Part shown: positions 8,016 to 15,793 of the stretch, in pieces | How positions within the stretch are numbered: position 1 is the stretch's first letter | Layout: every line of letters starts with the position of its first letter | From: Candidatus Atribacter fermentans | GTDB lineage: Bacteria > Atribacterota > Atribacteria > Atribacterales > Atribacteraceae | Direction: 5' to 3' | Assembly (NCBI GenBank): GCA_012517485.1 | Contig: JAAYUT010000232.1 | Coordinates: 1-20,740 of the forward strand | DNA: 20,740 nucleotides | Translations under genes and position numbers: made by a program | The notes under the pieces: model-generated | Told to the model about the DNA's origin: nothing | Seen by the model: only the letters and a program-made list of their open reading frames with translations | The model's database searches: none

Positions 8016-8551
8016 TAATATTCAATCCCCTTTCGAGCTGGTATCCCTTGTTGATAGGGATGCTTAATGAGTGTCATATTGGTAATTAAATCAGCATAAT
8101 CAATGAATTGAGGGATAATCTTCCTTCCGGTTATTATGACCTCGACTTTGGGGTTTCGAGTGCTCAACTCTTTAAAAAAATCATCCCAACGTAACATCTG
8201 GTATGAAAAAGCATAAAGAAATTCGTCCATTATCAATAAATCATAATCTTCTCCATGTAAAGCCCTTTTTGCCATTTCCCAACCCATCATGAACTCTTGA
8301 CAATCTTCTTCCTGCCACTGTTTATTTAAAATAAATTTTCCTGATCCAAATTGATATAATGTTATTCCCGGTAGGTACTGGAGAGAAATGAGTTCACCCG
8401 TAACATTTTTTTTAAAAAACTGGAGGAAAAGAACTTTTAAGCCTTGACCAACGGCTCTCACCGCCGAACCTATAGCTGCAGTTGTTTTCCCTTTTCCGTC
8501 TCCATAATAGACTTGAATAAATCCTCTATTGGTTGACATGGGTTGATACAT
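8015..8551 (-). CDS. cobO: Cob(I)alamin adenosyltransferase, CobO/BtuR type
   Basis: The enzyme transfers the adenosyl group of ATP to the cobalt of corrinoids, producing adenosylcobalamin or its precursors. The roughly 178-residue protein has the family's unusual P-loop GDGKGKTT (residues 17-24 from this start) and the second block LLIMDEFLYAF. It also has TGRKIIPQFIDYADLITNM, a variant of the TGR(x)AP(x)xLI(x)xADLVTEM motif. Start choice is uncertain: GTG at 8557 and ATGs at 8551 and 8539 are all possible, and all overlap the 3' end of the upstream pseudouridine synthase gene. I took 8551 because an AAAGAG stretch sits five bases before it. Its place between RNA modification and aromatic synthesis genes shows no functional link. 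Other cobalamin genes are not in the window. Confidence 0.93.
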   Translation of the reverse strand: MYQPMSTNRGFIQVYYGDGKGKTTAAIGSAVRAVGQGLKVLFLQFFKKNVTGELISLQYLPGITLYQFGSGKFILNKQWQEEDCQEFMMGWEMAKRALHGEDYDLLIMDEFLYAFSYQMLRWDDFFKELSTRNPKVEVIITGRKIIPQFIDYADLITNMTLIKHPYQQGIPARKGIEY

Positions 8552-9260
8552 CTCCACTCTTTAAAAGATCTTCAATCTCATTCCTTAAGAGATACCGCCA
8601 CTCTCCAGGTAGTAAATTTTCATCAAGAGTTATCGGTCCCATTTTTACCCGAATTAATCGTAATACTGGATGACCAATACTTTCAAAAAGTATTCGGACT
8701 TCATGCTTTTTTCCTTCATTTAAAACCACTTCAACAATCGTAAATCCTTTCTGATGATCAATAAGCTTTGTGGAATGAGCTTGATAACAAAGGCCATTCT
8801 TTACAATCCCATTCGTAAGAAATTGCAGTTCCTGTAACTTTACATTCCCCGAAGCATAGACGCGGTAAGTTTTTAGAACTTCATACCGGGGATGGGTTAA
8901 AATATTGGTAATTCGCCCATCATTGGTAAAAAGGAGCAGCCCCTCACTGTCAAAATCCAAACGACCTATCGGAAATATTCTTTCCTTAACATTGGTAATC
9001 CATTTCATTACCGTTTCCCTTCCCAGGGGATCAGAAACGGTCGTCAATGTTCCTCGAGGTTTATAAAGCTGAAGATAAACCAATCGGTTTTCCAATCGAA
9101 CCACCGAGCCATCGAAAGTGATTACATCGGTTGGTTCGACTTGATAGGCTGGGAGAAATTCGATTTTACCATTGATGGCAACTCTCCCTTCTTGGATAAG
9201 GCGATCACAGGCTCTTCGAGAACCAATTCCAGCTTGAGCCAAATATTTATTCAATCTCAT
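8526..9260 (-). CDS. rluB: Pseudouridine synthase, RluB/RsuA family
   Basis: This enzyme isomerises a specific uridine to pseudouridine in ribosomal RNA; RluB proteins act on the 23S rRNA around helix 89. The 244 residues open with an S4 RNA-binding domain (MRLNKYLAQAGIGSRRACDR, about 1-60). The RsuA-type catalytic domain follows, with the catalytic aspartate Asp102 in GRLDFDSEGLLLFTNDG, then HPRYEVLKTYRV and EVRILFESIGHPVLRL. The frame is open for 41 more codons upstream, but an AGGAAG site six bases before 9260 and the family N-terminus both support this ATG. It overlaps scpB by 14 bases. Neighbourhood (scpA-scpB-rluB) is the usual one in many bacteria. RluB rather than RsuA or RluE is inferred from that context. 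Confidence 0.93.
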   Translation of the reverse strand: MRLNKYLAQAGIGSRRACDRLIQEGRVAINGKIEFLPAYQVEPTDVITFDGSVVRLENRLVYLQLYKPRGTLTTVSDPLGRETVMKWITNVKERIFPIGRLDFDSEGLLLFTNDGRITNILTHPRYEVLKTYRVYASGNVKLQELQFLTNGIVKNGLCYQAHSTKLIDHQKGFTIVEVVLNEGKKHEVRILFESIGHPVLRLIRVKMGPITLDENLLPGEWRYLLRNEIEDLLKSGDVSTHVNQ

Positions 9261-9795
9261 GAGTGACTTCCTGATGAGCAATAATTTGCTGAATACGCAA
9301 CAAGGCTTCTTGGTCTTCAATGCCAAATATTTCAAAAAACTTGTCAGTAAGTTGGTAAAGAAAAGGTTTCCCTGGTCGATCAACCTGACCAGCTATAGAA
9401 ATTAAACCCCTTTCTAATAGAACACTGATAGCAGCACCAGAATCAACACCACGCTTCATGTCGATTTGGGTTTTCGTAACTGGTTGTTCAAGAGATACGA
9501 TAGCCAAAACCTCTAATGCAGCCCGGGAAATCCCTTTCTTAACTGTAATCTGGGCATACTCTCTCAAACGGCTCCCGTACTCTGGTCGAACTGCCATTTG
9601 CCACTGACCGGCTACTCGACGCAAAAATATGGCGCTCTGCCGCAAACGATAGTCTTCCGACAAATTCAGTAATTCTTTTTCAACCCTTTCACGATTGGCT
9701 TGCGTAACTTTCATCAATTCTTCAATCGGGACTGGCCTGGGAGAAGAAAATAAAAATGCTTCGATTAATCCCTTTAAGAGAAGGTCATCACTCAT
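9247..9795 (-). CDS. scpB: Segregation and condensation protein ScpB
   Basis: ScpB is the dimeric winged-helix (kite) subunit of the Smc-ScpAB condensin complex, which organises and segregates the nucleoid. The 182 residues show the two winged-helix units and the highly conserved central and C-terminal blocks: SRAALEVLAIVSLEQPVTK, RGVDSGAAISVLLERGLI, GQVDRPGKPFLYQLTDKF and FEIFGIED. Length is normal. The start ATG overlaps the scpA stop by eight bases, and the 3' end overlaps the rluB start by 14 bases, so scpA, scpB and rluB are almost certainly translated in a coupled way. Unlike its partner ScpA here, this protein looks complete. Confidence 0.96.
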   Translation of the reverse strand: MSDDLLLKGLIEAFLFSSPRPVPIEELMKVTQANRERVEKELLNLSEDYRLRQSAIFLRRVAGQWQMAVRPEYGSRLREYAQITVKKGISRAALEVLAIVSLEQPVTKTQIDMKRGVDSGAAISVLLERGLISIAGQVDRPGKPFLYQLTDKFFEIFGIEDQEALLRIQQIIAHQEVTHEIE

Positions 9796-10369
9796 CTTTT
9801 AGGAGATACACCAACCCATCTTCTTCTTTCATTTTAAGAAGGTCTCGAAAAACCATGTCTAATAACACCAAAAAGGTTGCAATAACTATTCTCAATTCTC
9901 GTCCATTCTGAAACAGAGAATCCATTCTTAACCATTGACCAGGCCTCTGCATAAAATAATCATTGATGTAATCTCTTTGTTCTTCAATACAATTTTCAAA
10001 GTGATCATCTATTTCAATCGCTGATTGATTTGATTCCGTATTCAAAAATTTTCGGTATAAACTCAACAAGTTGTCAAATGAAATTTTTTCTAAATCAAGA
10101 ATTTCTCTTGTTTGAATTTTTTTCCAACGTTCGGGAGGAACTTTTAAAATGTTTTCCTCTTGCTCTTTTAGATCAGCAAGAACCTGAGAAAATAATTCAA
10201 AGATCTTCTTCTCAAAAGGCTGATTTTCTTCTTCCTGGGTTTCTTGCTCTTCAATCTGAAGAATCTCATTCAATTGTTTTTCAACTGTTGCAATCTCTTC
10301 TTGTAGGAGATTGACCCTCTCCCAAAGAGCGTTAGCTTTTTCTATCCTTTTTTTCCAATCGGTATCCAT
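9788..10369 (-). CDS. scpA: ScpA-like kleisin lacking the usual N-terminal region
   Basis: ScpA is the kleisin that bridges Smc and ScpB in bacterial condensin. The C-terminal winged helix is clear (residues about 120-193, with SLFQNGRELRIVIATFLVLLDMV then EEDGLVYL). The acidic middle segment also resembles ScpA (EEQETQEEENQPFEKKIFELF followed by LKEQEENILKVPPERW). What is missing is the start of a normal ScpA, the roughly 60-residue block containing a FEGPLDLLLHLI-like motif that contacts the Smc neck. The protein is 193 residues against about 250. An in-frame trpS stop codon (TAG, 10375-10373) lies six bases before the ATG, so no hidden N-terminal extension exists in this frame. The binding site is weak. 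The N-terminus is instead a charged, probably coiled-coil helix. Position before scpB supports the assignment. Confidence 0.85.
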   Translation of the reverse strand: MDTDWKKRIEKANALWERVNLLQEEIATVEKQLNEILQIEEQETQEEENQPFEKKIFELFSQVLADLKEQEENILKVPPERWKKIQTREILDLEKISFDNLLSLYRKFLNTESNQSAIEIDDHFENCIEEQRDYINDYFMQRPGQWLRMDSLFQNGRELRIVIATFLVLLDMVFRDLLKMKEEDGLVYLLKDE

Positions 10370-10372
10370 AAT

Positions 10373-11377
10373 CTATCGAGGTATTTGATACGCAATATGC
10401 ATGGCGTCTCGAACTTTTTTCATCGTTTCTCGAGCAAGAACTTGGGCTCTCCGACTTCCTTCTATTAAAATATCTTTAACTAACTGGTCTTTCCCTTGAT
10501 AACGCTCCCTGAAGGGTGAAATTTGTTCCAAATAATCACCCATCAAACCCAATAGTTCTTTCTTACAATCAACACAGCCCAAAACTCCTGAGCGGCAATC
10601 TTTTTCAATTTGAACAACGCGAGGATTGCAAACAATATTCTGAAAAGAAAATACATTACATCGTTCTGGATGACCTGGATCACGTTTTCGAATTTTTTCT
10701 GGATCGGTAAACATAGAAAGAATCTTGGTTCGTAATTCTTCTTTGGTATCGGAAAGGCCAATGGCATTATTTAAACTTTTACTCATCTTTCTCCCATCAA
10801 TTCCCAAAATTCTTGGATTTTCGGTTAGAAGCGGTTGGGGCTCTTTAAAGACTTCTTGTTGATAGAGAAAATGAAAACGACGAACTAACTCTCGGGCGAT
10901 CTCAATATGAGGGACCTGGTCTTCTCCAACTGGTACCTTTACCCCCTGATAGATAATAATATCAGCAGCCATTAAAACAGGATAACCAAGGTGTCCATAA
11001 CCAACTGCTTCTTTCAAACCCATATCTTGAAGTTGCTGTTTTAAAACTGGATTTCGCTCCAGCCATCCCAAAGGAGTAACCATAGAGAGAAGAAGATGGA
11101 GCTCAGCGTGCTCTGGAACCAACGATTGAACCATTGGAATACATATTTCCGGATCAATACCCACGCTGAACCAATCGATAGCCATATCAATAATATTTCG
11201 CTCTATCTCTTCGGTATGTTCGAAAGCGGTTGTCAAAGCATGCCAATCAACAATACCAAAAATACAGTCATATTCTCTTTGTAATTGCAACCAATTTTTT
11301 AATGCGCCCAGATAATGACCGATATGCATTTTCCCAGTCGGTCTCATTCCACTAAAAATTCTATCTTTACTCCCCAC
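10373..11377 (-). CDS. trpS: Tryptophanyl-tRNA synthetase with iron-sulfur-type cysteine motif
   Basis: TrpRS charges tRNA-Trp with tryptophan in the cytoplasm. The 334 residues carry the class I signatures HIGH at 18-21 (GKMHIGHYLGA) and KMSKS at 197-201. Near the C-terminal anticodon-binding domain there are four cysteines at 240, 261, 268 and 271, in the pattern C-x20-C-x6-C-x2-C. A related pattern (C-x22-C-x6-C-x2-C) binds a [4Fe-4S] cluster in Thermotoga maritima TrpRS, so a cluster is likely here. The gene starts with GTG, with AAAGGA nine bases upstream, inside the 3' end of the tRNA nucleotidyltransferase gene (11-base overlap). It is followed by scpA after three bases. This is the common trpS-scpA-scpB order. 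Confidence 0.97.
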   Translation of the reverse strand: MGSKDRIFSGMRPTGKMHIGHYLGALKNWLQLQREYDCIFGIVDWHALTTAFEHTEEIERNIIDMAIDWFSVGIDPEICIPMVQSLVPEHAELHLLLSMVTPLGWLERNPVLKQQLQDMGLKEAVGYGHLGYPVLMAADIIIYQGVKVPVGEDQVPHIEIARELVRRFHFLYQQEVFKEPQPLLTENPRILGIDGRKMSKSLNNAIGLSDTKEELRTKILSMFTDPEKIRKRDPGHPERCNVFSFQNIVCNPRVVQIEKDCRSGVLGCVDCKKELLGLMGDYLEQISPFRERYQGKDQLVKDILIEGSRRAQVLARETMKKVRDAMHIAYQIPR

Positions 11378-13970
11378 GTTTTTCCATCCTTTCCCAATAT
11401 TGCTTAATCAATTGTTCTTCTTCAAAACGAGTTCTGGCAAATCCATCAATTTTTGCTAATTTAAGCTCACTTAGCATTTTAGCATAGTGAGGACCAGCTT
11501 CAATTCCCATTTCCTTTAAATCTGATCCTTTTAAGATAGTTTTTATATTTATCCACTCCTTGAGATAATGGTTGATTCGTTGGTGAACTACATTTTCCTC
11601 CGGATAAACACTTAATAAATAGTACAAAAACTCAAGCGGCATTGAACAACAGCGAAGATAAGCTTCTGAGGGACGAAGGTCTTTTTTTCCCATAATTGAA
11701 ATAAATTCATTTTTTTGTAAATGGTAACTCAACACTTTTTGGGTAAAATGACGAGATAAAGCTAAACGTTTTTGTAATGATGAAATTTGCTTTATATCAA
11801 AATCATCGAAAAGAGGTGTGAGCTGATAAAGAAACCGATCAATCCTGAAATCGATTCTTAATTCTAACAATCTTTTTTCCACAGCAACAAACCGATCAGC
11901 ATATTCTCTTTTCCAAATACAACCTGGTAAAATTGATGGGATCATATCCAATTGGTAGAGACGTTCTAAATAGCGATAATATTGAGGAAGCTCTAAGATA
12001 AACTGGATTTCTTCTTTAAGACGATCCGGTTTAATGCTCTCTAATAAATTTTTTCGGATAGTTTGTTTTAACAGGCTCATGGTAAAAGGTTCAATATGAA
12101 AACCATATTTTTTTTCAAACCTGACCGCTCGTATTGATCGAGCTGGATCATCAACAAAACTTAAAGGATGAAGAACTCGAAGAATCTTATTTCTCAAATC
12201 ACGATAACCACCAAAAAAATCAAAGAGTTCTCCCCAATTATCGGGATAAATACTGATTGCCATGGCATTTAAAGTAAAATCTCTGCGAAATAAATCTTTT
12301 TTTAGATCGGAATATTCCACATCAGGGGCAGCTCCTGGAAAACGATAAAATTCCTTTCGAGCACTGGCAAAATCAATTCGTTTCTTATCCTTCAGAAAAA
12401 TGACTGATGTCCCAAAGGGAGGATAGGCAACTACCTTCCCATTGATGAGTCGGTTCAGGTTCTGGGAAAATTCAATCGCATCGCCCTCTACAACCAGATC
12501 CAAGTCATGGTTGGGAACACCTAAAATGATATCTCTCACTACCCCTCCAACTAAATACGTTCTCACACCAATTCGGCGGGCAAATCCACTAATTAGGTTA
12601 ATGAGTTCTAAATCAGCAGCAGGAAAGTGGGCAAAAACTGATTCTGAAACATTTAATCGGGTCAATTCATTCACCACGATATTTTCCTTTTGATGAAAAA
12701 CTCGCAAGAGATCACTTCGGGTAATGATACCGATTGGTTTTCCCGATTTAATAACTGGTACTCGTCCTATATCATTCTCAACCATTAAATTTCGTATGGT
12801 ATAAATTGAGTCACGGGTTGATACTCCAATGATTTGAGGGGACATAAAGCTCTTTACTGGAGCATTTTGCAAACCATGATGAATAGCTTTTTCCATGTCT
12901 CTTCGGGCAATAATACCAACCAATGTTCCTTCATCGTCCACTACCGGCAATCCAGAAAAACCTGATCGAATTAAAGTTAAATAAGCCTCGTTGATGCTAC
13001 TTTCTCGATGAATGGTTTTTACTGGTGTTGACATAATATCAGCCGCCCGAGTAAAAGAGAATGAGCGCTTCATCATGGAGATAATTTTTTTTCGAACATC
13101 TTCCAGTGAACTTCCTCTAATCGAAGCTGATGCAGCACTTTTATGACCGCCACCATTCAATCCAGCTGTTATCGTACTTACATCGATTTCTTCCAATCGA
13201 CTGCGTGCAATCACATAAACCTTATTTTCCATATCAAACAATGAAAAAAGGACATTAATTTCTTCCAAATCCATTAACTTATGTACCAAAAAAGATACTC
13301 CATCAACATAATCTTTAACCTGTACTGCGGTAAAATGAACTTGGATTCCGTTCACTTCAACAACAGTGAGAGAATTCACCATGAGCTTCAAAACATCCCG
13401 CTGTTCATTGGTAAGCTGCATATTGACATAATCAGGGATAGCACTTAATTTGGCGCCGTGTTCAATTAAAAAGGCTGCGGCTTGAAGGTCCCGGGCGGTT
13501 GTTGTGGGAAAAGTTAACGAGCCAGTATCTTCGTATATTCCCAGAATAAGAAGGGTCGCTTCTAAGGAATTCAAGGGAAGAGTCTGTTTTTTAATGAGTT
13601 CTACCAACAGGGTTGTACAAGCTCCAGTTGACTGAACGACCACCTGCTCTCCCTTTAATCCATCCGGTGTTTCTGGATGATGATCATACACCGCAAAGCT
13701 TACCTCCCCAGTCTGAATGAGTTCTTCAGCCTTGCCACTCCTTGAAGGAGAAGATGTATCCACAACCCAAATTTTTTTAACCGATTTCCAATCTAACTCT
13801 TTCTCAATTGAATAATCAAAAAAGGTCCCATAAAGAGTAAGAAAACGCCGAACATTTCGATTTACACTACCACCGATAATGATGCGGGTTCCTGGATAAA
13901 GCTTGGATACGGCAAACATTGAAGCTAAGGCATCAAAATCAGTGCCTTCATGACTAATGACAACATTCAT
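11367..13970 (-). CDS. DHH-CBS-CBS-tRNA nucleotidyltransferase fusion (CCA- or A-adding enzyme)
   Basis: A four-module protein of 867 residues. Residues 1-300 form a DHH-family phosphoesterase: DALAS at 13-17, VVDTSSPSRSG, the signature DHHP at 96-99, and a DHHA1-type GLNGGGHKSAA at 270-280. Two CBS domains follow (about 308-363 and 372-428), each ending in a GIIxRxD motif. The rest is a class II tRNA nucleotidyltransferase/poly(A) polymerase: GGVVRD at 475-480, metal-binding DLD at 489-491, RRDFTLNAMA and the DDPARSIRAVRF motif near 607-618. The same architecture occurs in other bacteria, including, as I recall it, the A-adding enzyme of Aquifex, so it may add only the terminal A of tRNA CCA ends. 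A TTG 12 codons upstream is possible, but the ATG at 13970 has an AGGAG site and matches the DHH N-terminus. Confidence 0.92.
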   Translation of the reverse strand: MNVVISHEGTDFDALASMFAVSKLYPGTRIIIGGSVNRNVRRFLTLYGTFFDYSIEKELDWKSVKKIWVVDTSSPSRSGKAEELIQTGEVSFAVYDHHPETPDGLKGEQVVVQSTGACTTLLVELIKKQTLPLNSLEATLLILGIYEDTGSLTFPTTTARDLQAAAFLIEHGAKLSAIPDYVNMQLTNEQRDVLKLMVNSLTVVEVNGIQVHFTAVQVKDYVDGVSFLVHKLMDLEEINVLFSLFDMENKVYVIARSRLEEIDVSTITAGLNGGGHKSAASASIRGSSLEDVRKKIISMMKRSFSFTRAADIMSTPVKTIHRESSINEAYLTLIRSGFSGLPVVDDEGTLVGIIARRDMEKAIHHGLQNAPVKSFMSPQIIGVSTRDSIYTIRNLMVENDIGRVPVIKSGKPIGIITRSDLLRVFHQKENIVVNELTRLNVSESVFAHFPAADLELINLISGFARRIGVRTYLVGGVVRDIILGVPNHDLDLVVEGDAIEFSQNLNRLINGKVVAYPPFGTSVIFLKDKKRIDFASARKEFYRFPGAAPDVEYSDLKKDLFRRDFTLNAMAISIYPDNWGELFDFFGGYRDLRNKILRVLHPLSFVDDPARSIRAVRFEKKYGFHIEPFTMSLLKQTIRKNLLESIKPDRLKEEIQFILELPQYYRYLERLYQLDMIPSILPGCIWKREYADRFVAVEKRLLELRIDFRIDRFLYQLTPLFDDFDIKQISSLQKRLALSRHFTQKVLSYHLQKNEFISIMGKKDLRPSEAYLRCCSMPLEFLYYLLSVYPEENVVHQRINHYLKEWINIKTILKGSDLKEMGIEAGPHYAKMLSELKLAKIDGFARTRFEEEQLIKQYWERMEKRGE

Positions 13971-14041
13971 GATAAGTGAAGCTCCTGGATAGAATATGAA
14001 ACACAAAGAATATGACTTGTCTTTTTCATAACAAATTTCAT
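13967..14041 (-). CDS. Possible 24-codon leader peptide ahead of the tRNA nucleotidyltransferase
   Basis: A tiny frame starts with ATG at 14041 and ends with a TGA that overlaps the ATG of the nucleotidyltransferase gene (ATGA junction). An AAGAAGG stretch lies ten bases before its start. The peptide begins MKFVMKKTSHIL and has no recognisable motif. It fills most of the only sizeable gap (97 bases) in the operon, which could make it a coupling leader. It may equally be chance: conservation has not been tested. Confidence 0.25.
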   Translation of the reverse strand: MKFVMKKTSHILCVSYSIQELHLS

Positions 14042-14067
14042 CGGACCTAAACCTTCTTCCTTCTCAA

Positions 14068-15234
14068 TTAATCACCAAATATGAAGGAAAAACTGGTTCC
14101 TGGACCCGACCAAGGAATCCCAAACAATTGGGCAATAGTCGCTCCAATATCAGCAAATGATTTGCGGATTCCCAAAGAATCCCCAGATAATAGTTGGGGA
14201 GAAGCACAGATTAGCAGGGCGTACTCGCGGGAATGGTCGGTGCTGGGTGTGGTTGGATCACACCCATGGTCACTGGTAATGATTAATAGGTCATCAAAAC
14301 CTAATCGAGGGAGGAATTCTTTCAATTGCGCATCCCAGAATTCAAGAGCTTTTTGAAAACCAAATATGTCATTCCGATGACCATATAGAGAATCAAAATC
14401 ATTGAAATTTGCCCAAATCAAATCAAACCGCTCATCATTGAGCAATTCAAAAAAAACTCGAAATGTATCTGAGTTGCTCAATGTCTTAAAATTTTCACTA
14501 ATCCCTCGCCCAGTAAAAATATCACCGATCTTTCCTACTCCAGCTATCCGAATTCCATTCTCTGAAAGAACATCCAATACCGTGGGATACGGTGGTGGGA
14601 GTGAAAAATCTCTCCGTCTTGGCGTTCGTTGAAAACTACCTGGTTGACCAACAAAGGGGCGAGCAATAATACGGGCAACGGCGTGATCGCCTTTCATGAT
14701 TTCTCGAATCATCTTACAAAGCTGATACAAATTCTGAACCGAAATAACATCCTCATGAGCTGCAATTTGTAACACACTGTCAGCTGAAGTATAAAGAATT
14801 GGAAAACCAGTACGGATATGTTCAGCACCATACTCCTCAATAATTGCAGTGCCGGAAGCTGGTTTATTTCCTAAGAAATGGTAACCAGAAACCTTTTCTA
14901 TCTCATTGATGATCTCTTCTGGGAAACCTTGGGGATAAACTGGAAATGGCCGTTGAGTGATGACTCCCATCATCTCCCAATGGCCGGTAGTCGTGTCTTT
15001 CCCTGGCGATTTTTCCATCATCTTTCCATACCAGCCCTCGGCTTTTTGCACTGCATGAATTCCCGGTATTGATTCAATCTTCCCTAATCCCAACTTTTCC
15101 AAAGTTGGGCAAGACAATCCTCCAACCACTCGGGAAAGATTCGCTAAGGTATGGCTTCCTTGATCTCCATATTCAACAGCATCGGGAAGTTCACCCATTC
15201 CCAGACCATCAAGAAGAGCAATAAATATCCTCAA
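14068..15234 (-). CDS. deoB: Phosphopentomutase
   Basis: DeoB interconverts ribose 1-phosphate and ribose 5-phosphate (and the deoxy forms), linking nucleoside breakdown to central metabolism. It belongs to the alkaline-phosphatase-like metalloenzymes with two Mn ions. The 388 residues keep the key sites: Asp9 (LLDGLGMGE), the phosphorylated threonine Thr81 in KDTTTGHWEMMG, NDFDSLYGHRND, ITSDHGCDPTT and the DHSREYALL histidine. I place the start at a TTG at 15234, where GGGAGG lies six bases upstream and the codon overlaps the Nudix stop as TTGA. A TTG six codons earlier is possible. The adjacent Nudix hydrolase would yield ribose 5-phosphate, so the pair plausibly works together in ribose salvage. 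Confidence 0.94.
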   Translation of the reverse strand: MRIFIALLDGLGMGELPDAVEYGDQGSHTLANLSRVVGGLSCPTLEKLGLGKIESIPGIHAVQKAEGWYGKMMEKSPGKDTTTGHWEMMGVITQRPFPVYPQGFPEEIINEIEKVSGYHFLGNKPASGTAIIEEYGAEHIRTGFPILYTSADSVLQIAAHEDVISVQNLYQLCKMIREIMKGDHAVARIIARPFVGQPGSFQRTPRRRDFSLPPPYPTVLDVLSENGIRIAGVGKIGDIFTGRGISENFKTLSNSDTFRVFFELLNDERFDLIWANFNDFDSLYGHRNDIFGFQKALEFWDAQLKEFLPRLGFDDLLIITSDHGCDPTTPSTDHSREYALLICASPQLLSGDSLGIRKSFADIGATIAQLFGIPWSGPGTSFSFIFGD

Positions 15235-15791
15235 CTCAATCCTCCCAGCCAATATTGTAAGGCAATCAAAGTCTTGGCATCTTGAATTTCTCCTTTAACC
15301 AGCATATCCTTTGCTTTTTGTTGGTTTACTTTTAAATAATAAATTTCCTCGTCGTCATCTCCCTTACGAGCTTTTTCAACTGGTTGTGAATGAGAAGCAA
15401 GGAAAAAATGAATCTGTTCCGTACTATAACCAGGTGCTAAAAATACCGGAAAAAGATACTTCCAATGTTGACTGGTAAAACCTGTTTCTTCTTCTAACTC
15501 TCGAATCGCACAATCCAGCGGATCTTCGCCTGGTTCTAAAGTCCCAGCTGGAATCTCCCAAAGCCACTTTTCAGCTGGTGCTCGAAACTGGCGGATGAGA
15601 ATCAGTTGGTTCTCAGGAGTAGTGGCAATGATGGTCACCGCTCCCGGATGTTTTATGAAGATTCGTTCTAAATTATCAACATAAATATTTCTTTTGAGCT
15701 GAAACAAGCGTGTCTCACAGAGAACATCACTGCTCTTTATTTTAGGAACGACAAGTTTTGCTGCTTTTCTCTCATCATAGGGAAAAAACAC
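15231..15791 (-). CDS. Nudix hydrolase, ADP-ribose pyrophosphatase (NudF-like)
   Basis: This protein probably hydrolyses ADP-ribose to AMP and ribose 5-phosphate. The complete Nudix box (G-x5-E-x7-REUxEExGU) lies at residues 83-105, with Gly83, Glu89 and the metal-binding RELEEETGF at 97-105. Downstream, FLAPGYSTEQIHFFLA resembles the proline-containing segment found after the box in ADP-ribose hydrolases. The 186-residue length fits that group. It starts with GTG at 15791, immediately after the stop of the CBS-ACT gene, with AAGGGG five bases upstream. Its stop overlaps the deoB start. Nudix substrates are hard to assign from sequence, so other nucleoside diphosphate derivatives remain possible. 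Confidence 0.92.
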   Translation of the reverse strand: MFFPYDERKAAKLVVPKIKSSDVLCETRLFQLKRNIYVDNLERIFIKHPGAVTIIATTPENQLILIRQFRAPAEKWLWEIPAGTLEPGEDPLDCAIRELEEETGFTSQHWKYLFPVFLAPGYSTEQIHFFLASHSQPVEKARKGDDDEEIYYLKVNQQKAKDMLVKGEIQDAKTLIALQYWLGGLS

Positions 15792-15793
15792 AC

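Noticed and set aside
9261..9383. 41-residue extension of the pseudouridine synthase
   Set aside because: It overlaps scpB, whereas the ATG at 9260 has a good binding site and matches the S4-domain N-terminus.
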